Positions 12,369 through 25,453 are shown, numbered from the stretch's first letter. The stretch is DNA of 64,000 nt from Onchidella celtica (GCA_963931925.1 OZ007570.1:34491084-34555083); one strand, 5' to 3'. The notes: generated by a model not told the origin, from the letters alone. Numbers and translations: made by a program.

Positions 12369-13599
12369 ACAATCACAAAGGAGACGCGCACATTATAGTT
12401 GATAAATATTTATATTCAAACACAATCATACAGTTATGTCCCCAATATGCCTTCCAGGTATGGTCTACAGGGCGTGTCCGGATACATGGGTTTTGAACGG
12501 TGGGTGCTGTTACGGCTTTTCAGACGGACAACTACCATGGGCTGAGGCGCTTGTAGGTTGTCCCAAGACACCGTATACCAAGACGGTGCATTCGATCGTT
12601 CAATATAAAGCAAAAAGATTAGCCGCGTACGCCGTGTGCTCAACTCACCGGGGGCGTATCGCGTGTCGAATCACGGATTGGTTAATAAGTATGGGATTTA
12701 ATTAATAATGTCCTGAACTAATCCTTGATATTTTCATCGTTTCATCGGAGCCACAGCATACCGAGATGGTCCAATTCGTCAAATTCCGCCCGTCGACACT
12801 TCTGTAATATCCATGTATACAACGCAACAATTCGCATCACACCTCTTCATAATTGAACGAAAACCACTTGTACCACAGAGCTCTGTGAGTAGTACTCATC
12901 GTGTTTATACGCGCGCACGTTGTGGTCATATGGTGAAGGAAGGAATGGTTCGTCCCGGTATTCTGTGCCTCGGGTGGCATGAACTAAAACTTGATATTTT
13001 CATCATTTCATCGAGATGGGGTTAAGAGGCTATATCAAGACTACAAAAAAAAAAAACTGCAATATAATATCTATAAAGTGAATGAGTGAGTACAAAGTTC
13101 AAACATTGAATGAAGTTCTCAGAGGCATAAGACCAGAGAGAAAATTTACATCTATCGAAGCTGAAAAAGTGTAGTAATGGAGGAGGAATGGAGACCAAAT
13201 GGGTGATTATAAAAACAAAAATTCACCAACATTCACCAGCAGTATTCTGATGATAATGACAGCTGACGAATAACATCATTCATCTTGCAGCCTCTTCACC
13301 TTCCCAACTTTCTTTCCTGAAATCTTCTGGGGGCCACTATTCCTTGGGCTTATCTCATGATGCAGTTGTGTTATCATAATATTACGGCCTCAGACTGAGT
13401 TGTTTTTGTTTTTTTTATAGTGACTCATCTTCAACAGCTTAATGATGAACAGATAAATGACATCAATGCTCATTTAGGTAAGGTTTCATGTAGTCTAACA
13501 GTTAATTCGTAGAATTGACCAGTTAATAAATAGACATTTCATTACTTTCGTTCCATTCCAAACCTGGACAGGCCCAGAGGATTATTTAAGGTAGCCAGC

Positions 13600-14006
13600 T
13601 GTTCTGATTACTGACTCCCACTCTCTGTTTCTCTCTCTATCTCCTCTCTCTCTCTCTCTCTCGCTTTTTCTCTCTCTCTCTCTCTCCCCATCTCTCTCTC
13701 TCGCCCCTCTCTCTCTCCTTCTCCCCATCCCTCCCCCTCTCTTTCTACCTCTCTCCCTATCTCTCTCTCCCCCCTCTCTCTCCACTCTGTAACTGTCTGT
13801 CTTTCTCTTTCTCTCTCTCTCACTCTCCCTCGCTCGCTTTGTCCCTCTCTCTCTCTCCCTCTGTCTCTCCATCTGTCTCTCTCCAGTTTATCTCCCCCTC
13901 TCTCTACCTCTTTCTCCCTATCTCTCTCCTCTCTCTTTCTACCTCTCTCCCCATCTCTCTCTCCCGTCTCTCTCTCTCTCTCTCTCCACTCTGTCTCAGA
14001 CTGTCT

Positions 14007-14040
<34 letters not shown>

Positions 14041-14045
14041 ATGTG
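13600..14045 (+). repeat. 430-bp polypyrimidine (CT-rich) tract
   Basis: Almost pure C/T on the plus strand with a C run near 14008. Intron of the right lectin gene. The Arg/Glu frames on the minus strand are artefacts. Such mirror-rich tracts can form triplex DNA. Confidence 0.9.
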
Positions 14046-15289
14046 ACACTGAGATTGACATTAGGCTTACTCCATTTTAGCTAGCTGCCTTTTACGTTGC
14101 ATCGGTCACATCGTTCTTGCTTTTCTGGCAGTTACATAATTCATTCGACATTAATTTAATTTAAATGTGCCTTTCTTTCTTTCCCACTCAAATAATTGAG
14201 TCTTAAATAATGTTATTGTAATCTAAGAAGTGAGAGGCCTGGATTATTTTATCTCCCATTCATGCATTTAATGGCTGAACAACATTGACCTCTAAGCCTT
14301 TTCTTTCTCGCTGAATGAATATTATCGAAAACTGTATCCATGTCCATGAATTATACCGCTTGAAGTTCAGCAACAAAAACTGTTTGAAACTTAAAACCAC
14401 CTGTAAATGTAATGATTCCGTCCATCAACACGATGGCAGCATGTCTTTGTGTATGTTGATACTCTTAAATTGCATCGTCTTGGTATACCGTGTCTTGGGG
14501 TTGTCTATGTCGGTTGCTGGCAAGTTTTAATAGGGAAAAAACAACTTCTCGGTGAGCAGAATAGCACACAAAATATGTAATGACAGTGATCATTATTATT
14601 GTATCAAATCAACCTTACTGATTCAGGGACGCAACAGAAGAAACTATGAATTAGTAGAATGGTAGAACCATGGCAATGGTATGAAGATATGATTTCCTTT
14701 GTCCGTATGAGATTCTATATCAAGTTCAGTAATAAGCTGCATGACCTCTTACAGATGGAAATATCTAACCCAGAGCTAAGGCGTACAAGTTTTTTTATTT
14801 TTTTTTATTAGTATAATCTGCATATTCATGGCTACTGAAACAAAATTGTTTCAATCCAGTGAGTTAGAACTTTACCACACCAGGCTGTGTGTTGAGCATA
14901 CAAAAGGACTTTAGCCTAGCTGAGCCAAGAGAATGCAGACTTGACAGCTGGCTGAGACAGAATGTTCGACAACAGAAAAAGTAAGATTTCAATGTATCTA
15001 ATAACAGATGAAATTAAAAAATCAGTTCCATATTAAGGATTATTCTGAAATATGAGTGCGTGGAAAATTTCAAACAAATTTCAAAGACAGTGTCCCAGAA
15101 ACTCGATGTTCCGCTCAAGTTATAACCCCCCCCCCCCCCCCCCCCAAATGCATCAAGAGTGATAACTGAACACCACTCAGTAGTTTCTCATTTGAGCTTT
15201 GAAAATTACGTCATTGTTTATGTCAGAGTGCATGTTGGTGTCATGCTGGAGTCAGTGAACGCCAAATGCCAACGTTGTCCGATTTTAAC

Positions 15290-16025
15290 CTTTACTAGCT
15301 GAGTTCCCGGCCCTGCCCGGGATAAATCGATTTATTAGTTTCAGTTCTGGGTGATTATTATGGACCTGCTTTATTTTGCCCGTTCCTTTAGCTTTAAATT
15401 TTGTTTGTTTGTTTTTGGATACGTTTTACTGCTCTCCCTTTGCGCGTTGAAGTCCCGCGCGTCCCGCCAGCATCCGTCAAAATAAATGGCTATGATTTGC
15501 GCACTGGTTAGTTTGTTTGGTAGTGAACACATCGCAGGAAGTGATAACGTCATGTGTTAATGGAAAAGAAATATTATATTTTCCTAGGCATATTGAAAAC
15601 ACAAACCTGTACTTTTGGCCCTGCAGCGTCAGTCTCCCAATCCCAGATCCTTTCTTTTTCCAAGTTTAGGCACATTGAGAACACACAAAGTTTCATACTT
15701 GATAGTCTAACTCAATCTCATCATTCAATCCAGTCCTAACCGGAAGTTGTTTTGTGAGTGTGATACAGATACCGGAACCAATCTCAATTTACATCAATTT
15801 GCCGGTAAAATAGATCGAACGCCAATGTGTCGCAACCTAGAAACTAATACAAACGTTCTGCGAGTTGTTAATCATTTTTTTAAATTTTCTGTGCCGGCGA
15901 CACGACGACAGTCTATACTAAGTGCTGTATAAAATCTGAGGGCCACCGAATCAGCCTTAACAGAGGAATACCGAAAGGCGCGCTGCAATTGTCGCCAAGT
16001 TTCACTTTTATTAATATAGATTATA
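15290..16025 (+). repeat. GC-hairpin repeat family, copy 4 (plus; fullest copy)
   Basis: Runs from TACTAGCTGAGTTCCCGG, with the hairpin-forming CCCGGCCCTGCCCGGG, to about TTTTATTAATATAGATTATA. Internal order (TTTATTAGTTTCAGTTCTGG, TTTTGCCCGTTCC, GGAAGTGATAACGTC) matches the minus copies at 2.3-3.3 kb. No credible coding frame spans it. Confidence 0.6.
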
Positions 16026-17906
16026 TCCAGCCCCCTTGCCCTGGTTGACTGAGGTACGCATTCCTCTCTTGATTAAAGAACGAGAAATGTATCAAGCGGT
16101 AAACTCTTGAAAGGCAGTGAAATATAAATTGTACCTTGAAGTCCAGTGTCAGGTGGAATCTTTAAAAAACGGTTAGATAAACAAACAGACAAACGGGGAA
16201 ACAGGCATACACTCTCCCCCCTGCTCCTGGCATCAACTATAAACGCATGCACTGTGGACAACATTTTAGCTACTTAGGGTCAGATTTCCATTGTCTCTAG
16301 TAGATTTATCCGACATACAGCCCATGGGTCTGAACAACGAGCCACTTCTGTTTTTTCTGTTATTATTTTATTTGAACATATCTGTTAATCTATGTATATT
16401 ATGATATTTAAGTAATGTCAAAGACATTAATGTTTCGTGATACCCCGTAGTGTTAGCATGCCACATATTATTTACACCCAAACAAAGCGTCAATTCATAC
16501 ACCTGGTCCACGCCGAACGAGCAATTTGTATGTATGTTTTTGTTGTTGTTTTTTTAATTAGCACGACAAAGAAGGCGCTGTCATATCTGTGTATCTCTAC
16601 TGCCTCTGGCGTAGTTCTACGGATCAATAATTAGGCTTTGGCACAAAATGTCTGTAATATTTTTATTTTACAAACTCCCAACTCTAATTCATCTCTCTCA
16701 AAATAATATGCCCTGGAAATACAAAATAATTCACCATACCGAACAGGGAAGCTTTGCAGTTATATAACAATGTTTTCAAGAAACCTGACACCGACCATTG
16801 TTTCAGAGTACTTGACCGTGCTGTTGGGATTGACAGGAAACCTCCAGAAGTGGATTAAGGATAGCAACACGCATGCTAAAAGTTCGCTGGAGGAAGGCCC
16901 AAACTGGATAATTTTGTCAATGTCGTTATGCAACTGGTAATTTTGAATTCTTTCAAAGGTCAATGGCTGTAAACGTTTCGAAAGCAGACAATAAAATAGA
17001 GTGAAAACGGTGATATTTAAGGGATGACTTCCAAATGCGCCTTATGACCAGATTTCTGTCATGGTGATGATGTAATTAAATGTACTTTTTTCTTACCTTT
17101 CAATCACACTCGGTTTATTAAAAGACAATGTAATCTCTTTCTAATACATTATGCAAAGAATGATGAGGCTACAATCTTTGCTTTGGCAACTCTGTGTAGT
17201 AGTTGGCCACCAATAATATACAACGAAACAGTGAAATACTAAAACTTTCTACTAGCATTTGGCAGCGAAAGATGCGGCATGCGGATCCTGCTGAAAACGC
17301 GACTTTTTGGAGTGTGAAGTTCGACAGCAGTGGATTCAGGGATACGGCATTACATCTTTAGACGAACATTTTGATGTGGGAATGTCCACCACATGAATTT
17401 GAAAAGAGTTAATGTCCACTGATGGTGTCATTAGACGCAGTGCGATACTGGCCAGCGAGTTTTTATCGTTGCACACGTTGTCAGCCAGCAAGTAGTCTTT
17501 AGGGTTTATGCCTGGTGCAGATTCGAATTTTAACTCCGTCTCTAATGACAATAGATACTGAAGTGTTTAGGTCTTTATCTTAGGATGTTCGCTGTCCTTG
17601 GCATTTACATCTCACTTTTTCTTGTTTTATTTTTCTTGTGTGGTAGAGATTAATTGGTTTTTTTTAGAATTTTGCACGGGCAGTGGCCTTGTACGGAATA
17701 CTCTCCACGATTTCCAACTGCCAAGTATCTTAAATGCACAAAACCTGCACATGGGCCCTCCGAACTGTTCCTCATTATCCGAGAAGACTAGGTGCTCGAT
17801 CCTACTTACCATAGCATCAGGGACAGGAAAATATGAGAAAATCCCCAAATTCCAACCTGCCTACACCCACCGGATTCAAATCCGGTACTTTCGGCATAAG
17901 CGGCCA
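16026..17906. other. Intron of right lectin gene, nothing further recognised
   Basis: Open frames here lack both splice context and recognisable domains on either strand. Confidence 0.4.
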
Positions 17907-18401
17907 TGTAGCGTCTCGTTATCTCCCCTGTCGCCCCGCGCAACTTTCTGCCCCCTTCCCGCCAACAGTTTGCGCCCCTTCAGTGTCGCGCGTCGTTCTA
18001 TTTTGGGAAAACACGGAATGTTCGAGTCGTTGGAGACTCCGCTAGGTTAGCCTTGGAGTGACGTATGATAGTGACGTAGTGGTTTGGTGTGTAGCCTGCA
18101 GGTTCTAGAGAGGTCGATTCGTGGACCTTCCATCTTTATCTATATATAGGGGTGAGTCAGACGATTGTGTGTGTGCAAGATCCAGTCTAAGTTTTTACAG
18201 GTGGACCTGCGTGCCTTCCCTTTAAGTAAGTTGTGAGATATCCAGCGTCCATATACAGTTATTAAACGTTAGTGTTAACTGTTCATCTGATCCTGTTTTC
18301 ATTCATTTCTACAACAGTTCGAGACAGTTTCGTTTTTTAAAGGGTAGCAGTTCAGATCATCTCCCTATCATAACATGCTGAAATTTACATCAACTGTTAC
18401 A
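17907..18401 (+). mobile_element. Solo LTR, Ty3/Gypsy-like
   Basis: A 495-bp unit starting TGTAGCGTCTCG and ending AACTGTTACA, flanked by GGCCA and GGGCA, a 5-bp target duplication with one difference. Its layout (CTATATATAGG promoter-like box, TTAAACGTTAGTG, TTTCGTTTTTTAAAGGGTAGC, CATAACATGCTG) parallels the LTR of the element at 20826, so the two belong to related but distinct families. It lies in an intron of the right lectin gene, same strand, 280 bp before exon 4. A fossil left after recombination between two LTRs. Confidence 0.7.
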
Positions 18402-18802
18402 GGGCAGCACTTTGCCTCTACGCCACCGTGTCTCCGCAGTATTACCGGTACTGAGATGGATGGGTGCATTTTCTGTGGCTGAACAAGGAAAGAAGTTTTG
18501 CCAAATCTAGACAGGGTGCTATGCTTAGTTAAATGCAACACCTCTGCCAGTAGGTAATGGGCCTACATGGACATTCATTTTCATGATAAGATCTTGCTTT
18601 TTCACAGGAATTAGCGAGGTGAGTGCAAGTGTGATTTGATGTTTCTAAGATCTAATTGTTGCTTTACCTGTTACTTTTCAGTAGAGGAAGTCTGGATAGG
18701 CCTTAGTGATCAGTTTAAAGAAAAACGCTTTGAGTGACTCAGCGATGCGTTTGCTATGTTCTACCGCCGGTTTCGACACGGGAAGCCTGAAGTACGACGT
18801 TA

Positions 18803-20169
18803 TGTAAATGATTTAGAATAGTTATGCATAAACTGGATGAGTTACTTGGCGTTGCCATGCATAAATCTGTTAATATGCATTAATTTGGTGAAAGCTGAAT
18901 TTCAAGGACATCATGTCCAGCGTCAAGTAATTTGAAATGTCCAGTTAAGTGTTGCAGTTACGGACAAATTTTTTTTTTTTTTTTTTGCTTTTCCAAATCA
19001 TCAAATATCTATACAAAAGATAATAATATGCAAAATTTCAGAGGTATTTTAAATGCTGTTTCTGAGCAATTGGCTTTGGTTCTGCTCTGGTAAAAAAAGA
19101 CTCACTACAGGCAAGGTGGTTCTCCCCAGTGCGGCATTAATCCTCACGGTGTATAAAATCATAAAAACATGGTGCCAATCAAAATGGCGAGAAAAGTATC
19201 ATTTTATAAGCTCAGGCGTAGGCTGAGCTGTTCTGCCTACTGTGTGATAAGATTTCGGCGTAGTGGCTCATACGACTGTCTTCAGTGATATTTTCTTAAA
19301 ATATCTATTCATAAAATCTGATCATCCTCAATAGAAAAAACATTTTCCGATTACTCCCAGACTTAAACTAGTGCATTTTTCCCCATTCAAACTGGGTACT
19401 CTTTCGACTCTTTCCAAAACTACTTTCTACAGTTGCACGTATGGTAAATCTCCAACTGCAAAAACTGTCCATCCCACAGCAAAACCTTCTTAAAAGAGTC
19501 AAAAGTAGTGTACGGAGGGCCTTACACACGAAACTTCAAATCGAGTGAGTAGAAAATTTGAAAATGGGAATGTTTTTTGTTTTTTTTCATATCCTAAAAA
19601 GTTGGAGAAGTTCATTTTTACGACTTTTCGTCAGAACTACTCATGAAGTGACTTTGTAATGAAAATGATTTATTGTTATACATAATGATAAGCTTAATAC
19701 CCTGTTTGCAGATGAGGACTGTGTGAAGCCTATTCCTTGTAAATGAGTTTTCTTAGATTTTTATGATATATTTTTCATGGGGTTTCAGCAGTCAGTATCA
19801 CAAACTATAGTGTAGTTTGGTCAGTAAGTCATGCCAAAGATTGCAAGTTACTGAAATATATAATAGATAGCAACTAGCTAAAGGGTTTAGGCGACATCTT
19901 AAACAAACACTATGCTCGAGCCCGGGTCGACATACAACATCCGCTTCTGCTTCCTCTCACTCATCCGGTGTGGGTCAATGACAATGAAAAAAACTGCATG
20001 TTTGTATTTCCCCCACTGGAATATCGCTGGGAGTGTTAACAAAACCAGCACATTCAGGAAATATACACTCCTCCAGGAAGAGAAGTTTCTGAAGATTGTG
20101 ATGGACAAATACGTAGATTGGGTGGGAAAGGGCTCTTGTTTGGCTTGTGTATTGCATTAGAAGTGATTT
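18803..20169. other. Non-coding DNA after lectin exon 4
   Basis: No further lectin exon found. The piece 19810-19862 (TTTGGTCAGTAAGTCATGCC) is a 50-bp near-identical direct copy of 6375-6425. Confidence 0.45.
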
Positions 20170-20825
20170 ACTTGTTACGAAATTATAGAGCGTTCAAAAA
20201 CGTACGGTTTGCCAATTTCTGTAATATCTCCATCTTGCCTTGGTGAATCCGGGCCAAATTTTGCATAGCCTCCTGTTTCAATTGGTCCTAAGTGGGAACT
20301 GTTTTTTTTTTCCACTTGCAAATGTAAAGCAAAAAGTTTTCTTCATAAACATGTATATATATATATATATATTAACAGCAACAACAGAAAACACAGTGAA
20401 GCAAAGATCAGAGTTTCTACCGTGCCAGAAATGTTGCCTTTATCATATCATGTCTGCATAAGAGCAAATCCAAACATTGGAGATAAATTTAATGCAACGG
20501 CCCTTTTCCCGCTACTGGTGAATTACAACTTAAAACAACTGTGCGCGAATGCGCAGCGTAAGAAACATCACTGAGCTTTTGTGATTTTAACCATCTTTGC
20601 ATACCTCAAAAACGTTTATTTTGAACAAAGTGAATAAATTTTCACTCTTGAGGTCGCATGACGGCTCAGCCATTGTGAGATAGTGTGCACTGGTTCTTTG
20701 AAACAGTACCAGATTATGACTATACCCCGACAGTATGGTCCCGAAGTAAAGAAATGTGCATGCGAAGCTCAAAAACAAAGCCTTTACGTTTCTTTAAACT
20801 ACCCCCCTGAAAAGCACAATATGTG

Positions 20826-21444
20826 TGTAGCATCTGCAAGCTACCCCTTGCCCTTCCCCGTTGCTTTTTATACTGGTGTCTGAGCATGTGTTCACTTCTT
20901 TTTTCATGTTATTGTTGACGTTCGCCAGAGTGTAGTCCTTGACCCTGCCCTCCTTTCCTTGTGAGTAGTTTTTTTCCTCGCTCGTTTGTTGACTCTTTTC
21001 GTAACTATTGGTATATTCCTGAACGTTCGATAAAGGTGTCGAAGTAGATGTTTACGCCAGAAATGGCTTTTGGTGATGTGGCCTGGTGACGTATTGATAA
21101 GTGATTGGTTAGTTTGTGTGTTTCGGGCGAGGGCAAAGGTTACATTTATTTCGGGAACTTTCTACAGAAATACCTATATATATGGACCCATGTGAGTGGT
21201 TGGTCGGTGAGTAAGTGATTTTTCCTTCTAGTGTGGCGTAGGATATTATTTTAATTGTTCGCTGGTGCCTTCCTAGTATTTTATTGTTAAGATATAGTAA
21301 TTAAACTTTAGTATTATTTAATCGATCGTCGCATCTCGTGTTTATTTATTCTACACCTGTAATAGTTTCGTTTTCTAAAGGGTTGTAGTTAGATCAACAA
21401 ACTCTCCCCTACTATAACGTGCTAAAACAACCTCAGCTGTTACA
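20826..21444 (+). repeat. 5' LTR of the scrambled Gypsy element
   Basis: Starts TGTAGCATCTGC and ends CAGCTGTTACA; contains CTATATATATGG, a likely promoter box. The right end of the element repeats the last roughly 100 bp of this unit (CTGTAATAGTTTCG to CTGTTACA). Confidence 0.8.
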
Positions 21445-21447
21445 TAT

Positions 21448-21465
21448 TAGGGGCTCGTCTGGGAT
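21448..21465 (+). other. Primer binding site, tRNA-Pro type
   Basis: TAGGGGCTCGTCTGGGAT, three bases after the LTR, resembles the complement of the 3' end of tRNA-Pro as used by several retroviruses. Confidence 0.7.
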
Positions 21466-23419
21466 ACGATCATATTCGAACGGACCAGATCAAAATTATT
21501 AGATTTATTTACAAAGTTTATTGAGGATCACCGAGTATATATCTACAACATGTCGGAGGCTGTTGGAAGGCTTAGCCAGGAAGCCGGCGCCAGGGAGCTC
21601 ACTGGAAAGGAGAGACGGGACTTCATCCGTGAAGGCCTGGAACGAGAAAGACAGTTGGAACCTGAACGACGGGAGAAGGAGGCTGAACGACAGGCTCGAG
21701 AGAAGGAGGCTGAACGACAGGCTCGAGAGAAGGAGGCTGAACGACAGGCTCGAGAGAAGGAGGCTGAACGACAGGCTCGAGAGAAGGAGGCTGAACGACA
21801 GGCACGAGAGAAGGAGGCTGAACGACAGGAGAAGGAAGCGGAACGACAGGCTCGGGAGAAGGAGTCCGAGCGACATCTGGAAAGAGTAAAGATGAACCAC
21901 GAGTTGGAGATAGAGAGGATCCGCCAGCAACATGGAGACAACGACTCAGCGCAGAGGACCGACGACCACGCCAGTTCCAAGAGACCCAAGCTACCTGCCT
22001 TTCAGGACAAGAAGGACGAAGATCTTTTCTTTTGCACCCATCTTGACTTTGTAGTCCTTGACACCGACAACTGAGACTACCTTATATGGTCCCTTCCATT
22101 GGACTAGGAGCTTGTTAGTGTTCGTCGGCAGTAACACCAACACTTCATCCCCAGGGCGGAACTTCCTCTCTCTTGCCTTCCGGTCGTAGTAGGTCTTCTG
22201 TCTACCTTGAGACTTTTTCCAAAGAGTTTGTCTTAGCAACTGATGCATCAGATCGCGGGTGAGGCGCTACTCTTATGCAGGAACACGTGGGAAAGTTGTA
22301 CCCTGTGGCATATGCTAGTCGTAAGCTATTGCCTCGTGAGACAAAATATTCGGTCTCAGAGCGCGAATGTTTAGCTATTATTTGGGCTGCAAAAAAGTTT
22401 ACTTTCTATTTGTATGGAAAGGAGTTTGTGCTCCAAACTGACCATCAATTATTAGAGTTTTTTTAATTTATTCTACAGCTGTAATAGTTTCGTTTTCTAA
22501 AGGGTTGTAGTTAGAATAACTAACTCCCTCCTACTATAACGTGCTGGAACAACCTCAGCTGTTACAATGTGCATGCTTGGGCGTAAATAACATTACACTC
22601 AGGTTTTGGTAGAACGAGCTGCCAGACATGAATGAACATAATAGAAAAGGCCGAGAGCCAATCTTGGACACTTTTGACTTTGACATTACAGAGAGATGCA
22701 TAATAATTGAAAATATTTGAAAAGAAATGTAACCTTACTTTGAAGTCACTGCGACATAATCCTGACACAAAGTATAGGATTAGCATCAAGAGATGATGTT
22801 TTTATTAGGCACTGAAGACTTGGGGTTCCAGTCCACAAAGCGTGGGCGAATATTCCTAAAGGAGAGATCAGATTTTGTTGTATCAAGATGTAAAGACCAT
22901 TGCCTTACCGCAAACGGTTTGTCTTGGACTTCGTTTAAATATTTAATGGTTCTGACAACAACAAAAAAATCTTGATGACAGTTATTTCCGAGGTTTTGTT
23001 CCACAGAATATGAAAATCAGAAGCACGTTCTGGACGAAATCAAATAATTATGAAGTGTCCTGTCATGTTTGGTTTGTACCAAGTTCAATATTTATTCACT
23101 CACGGACATCTGTGTAAGCTAGCCACCAACCTAGAGGTATAAATAATATTATGTCAGTGCAACTAAAGTAATCATAAACAATAATATTCTTTGGCTCACT
23201 CTTATTCAGTGCGACTTACACCTCTCTTTAAACTACGCAATGCGTTTATCGAAAACATACCCCTCTGCAGTCATGGAAACCGCATGTCAGCGGTGCACTT
23301 TTGCTGGTACTGTAAACAATCTCTATGTTCATCATTTGTTGTCAACAAGTTTAATATATAATTTTATGAATACAAGATTTTTATTTCAACCTCTGTGGAT
23401 GCCAAAATATAAGTCCATA

Positions 23420-23545
23420 TAAATTCATGTTAAGATAAATTGAAGCAGGAGTATATGCAAAATTTGACCGCGATTGATCAAGGCAAGCCGGGGAGATAAT
23501 AAAGAAATTGATGAAAGAGTATAATTTTGAACGGACTTTAGTAAT
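23420..23545 (+). repeat. Third fragment of the 5.1-kb duplicated block
   Basis: AAATTGAAGCAGGAG, ATGCAAAATTTGACC and TTTTGAACGGACTTTAG correspond to 5120-5240 and, inverted, to 20170-20290. Confidence 0.6.
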
Positions 23546-23754
23546 CCGATGCAGGTGAGCTCTCTATCTGTTATACAATACATGGGGTGACATTACCAAC
23601 AATTATTATCGCAGATTTATTAACCAAATCAATTTAGCTGTAAAAACCGATCGGCAAGTAAGCAGAAACAAAGAACTAAAATGTGGTTAAGTTGCCAAAG
23701 TTATAATGTCTGATGCATCAAAATTCAGTCTAGTTTCTCAAGAACTGAGCTGTC

Positions 23755-23940
23755 CTTGCGGTGTTTAGTCCATCTGATTCCCCAGAATATTACCGTTCGA
23801 CCTTTATACATTTGTCATGCAAGCAACTTGTTAGTTAATGAAGTTATTCTATTTTAAACCAACTCAGGGTCCCCTGACTCAAAACTCTTCCAAACACACG
23901 TTTACAGACAAGCAGAGGGATAAGGGGACTGGTTAGTGAC
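23755..23940 (+). repeat. Direct copy of 8590-8825
   Basis: Matches the 8.6-kb block at both ends; no lectin signal exon was found in the 2 kb that follows, so the copied block apparently did not bring a gene. Confidence 0.5.
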
Positions 23941-25453
23941 CCGATATTTCTTTGCAAGGGTATGTACCATGCTAAGCCCGGTCAGAAACAGTCAGCTGCT
24001 GTCTTACAAAAAGTACAGAACATACTTTCCTATATTTTCTTAGCAAGTCCGGGAAGAAACTGTCACAGTGAGCCCTGTCAAACACAGTCAGTTTCTACTT
24101 CTGTCTCTGGTGTACATTTTGCTGCCAGCATCTGAGTGTATCTTGCCACGCTTAGTATGATACCTCCCTAAGTAGTTGGCTCAAATTGTAGACTGATACT
24201 TTGAAGAGGGAGCATTTTTTGCACCCTTATTTACTTGTTCACAGCACCCGCTCAGCTATATCACAGTTTAATTAATTCAGCACCAATTCAAATAAAACTT
24301 TACACAAAGTTAAAAGACGTCATAAAGTGTCACTTCAGTCTAGAAAAATTGCATTTTGTTTGCTAGATTTAAATTTAGAGATCGCAAAACTAAATCGCGA
24401 TTTTCTCGAAACAGCATTTTCAGGAAAAAGGCGTTTTGTCAAATCACGTTAGATTATTGTACATACACCTGAATTGTCGAAGTGTGAAGTTGGGCGAACA
24501 CAAACCCACACACAGTCCGCTATTCTTTCTTGTACACCATTGAAAGGGAGATTGTTTTTCTTTGTTTATGAAAGTTTTTTTTTGCCTCGGTAACTGGATG
24601 GTTATTTTCCTGACTGCAGTGACTGTTAAATTTCCAGGGAAATAGAACAACGGGAGTGCTGTCTTCCTGTGCAAAATACACGCTTTTTTCCGTTGTCTCC
24701 GAAGAAACCTTGGGACCCCTTCGAGTTAGCACTGTCGTGAGACCACCCGACGTGGGTTAGAGCGAGTGCAAGGGAAACTGATACGGTGACGACTATATCA
24801 AAATGGGGTTAAGGCGGAGGTTTTGTGAATTCACTTCCATTTTCTTTTTCTCTTTTAATTGATAATTAACGCAGTTGACAAATCTCGGGAGGACAAAAAA
24901 AATAAAAAAAAATAATTAACGTGCAGTGCATAATATAATTGTAAATTTCCACAACGAGTGTCACTAGTCACAAGACGATAGTGGTTTTAACAACATCTTA
25001 TGTCGAAAGTCTTGCAACTTGGCAGGAAGTGAGCGAACGGCTGTAAGGTGATGGTTGCTGATTCTGAGGGAATGTGTCCGTAAATGAACAATCTTAATAA
25101 ATATAGTGAATCATCATGTTTAACGATAATGCTAATAACGAGATCAGCGAGAATATTTTTAAATTTCTGTTTTTTTCTACGTTATGAACTAAATATATAA
25201 AAATATCTGAACGACAATCGATAATCAAAACACATGCTGTAGCGAGACAATTAATTCTGAGTGTGGAGGGTAAACTGTGGATATGGTCGCACAACAACAT
25301 TTGGGAGTCAGAAAATAAGTATGCATCGTTCTTTTTTTTTTGTTATTACATACGCCTCAATGTCTGCCTTGTGACTTTTGGCCCTATTTGGCCACCTGTC
25401 CCGGACCATGTGAACGAAAAATTTTCATTACTAGTTTTATTCCCTCATAACAC
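23941..25453. other. Intergenic DNA, nothing recognised
   Basis: Only short frames without family features. Confidence 0.4.

Larger units (their letters stand above)
20826..22566 (+). mobile_element. Ty3/Gypsy LTR element, scrambled fossil
   Basis: Bounded by a 5-bp target duplication ATGTG (20821-20825 and 22567-22571). The 5' LTR is followed by an 18-nt primer site that differs at two positions from the proline-tRNA site of murine retroviruses. Parts recognised: a gag-like amino end rich in a repeated REKEAERQA unit (about 21.55-22.0 kb), an integrase carboxy-end-like piece on the opposite strand (about 22.0-22.25 kb), an RNase H-like piece (about 22.28-22.46 kb), and the LTR terminus at the right end. 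It is far shorter than a working element, clearly dead, and its pieces are not in normal order or orientation. The duplicated block at 4.4-5.25 kb shows the site before insertion. Confidence 0.8.
20170..22680 (-). repeat. Duplicated block, copy 2 (inverted partner of 4380-5250)
   Basis: On the minus strand 20825-20170 reads like 4500-5250 throughout, and 22680-22567 continues the match with 4380-4500 (GCATGCTTGGG, CTGCCAGA, AGAAAAGGCCG). The block is split by the LTR element at 20826-22566; copy 1 shows the unfilled site. Confidence 0.85.

Noticed and set aside
13582-14084. Arg/Glu-rich and Ser/Leu-rich frames
   Set aside because: Produced by the CT-rich tract in both strands; no other support.
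17855-17890. tRNA B-box-like GGATTCAAATCC
   Set aside because: No matching A box or cloverleaf nearby; part of a short CCGGATTCAAATCCGG palindrome.
17336-18050. Open frames before the solo LTR
   Set aside because: No domain, no splice context, and the plus-strand frame runs into the LTR.
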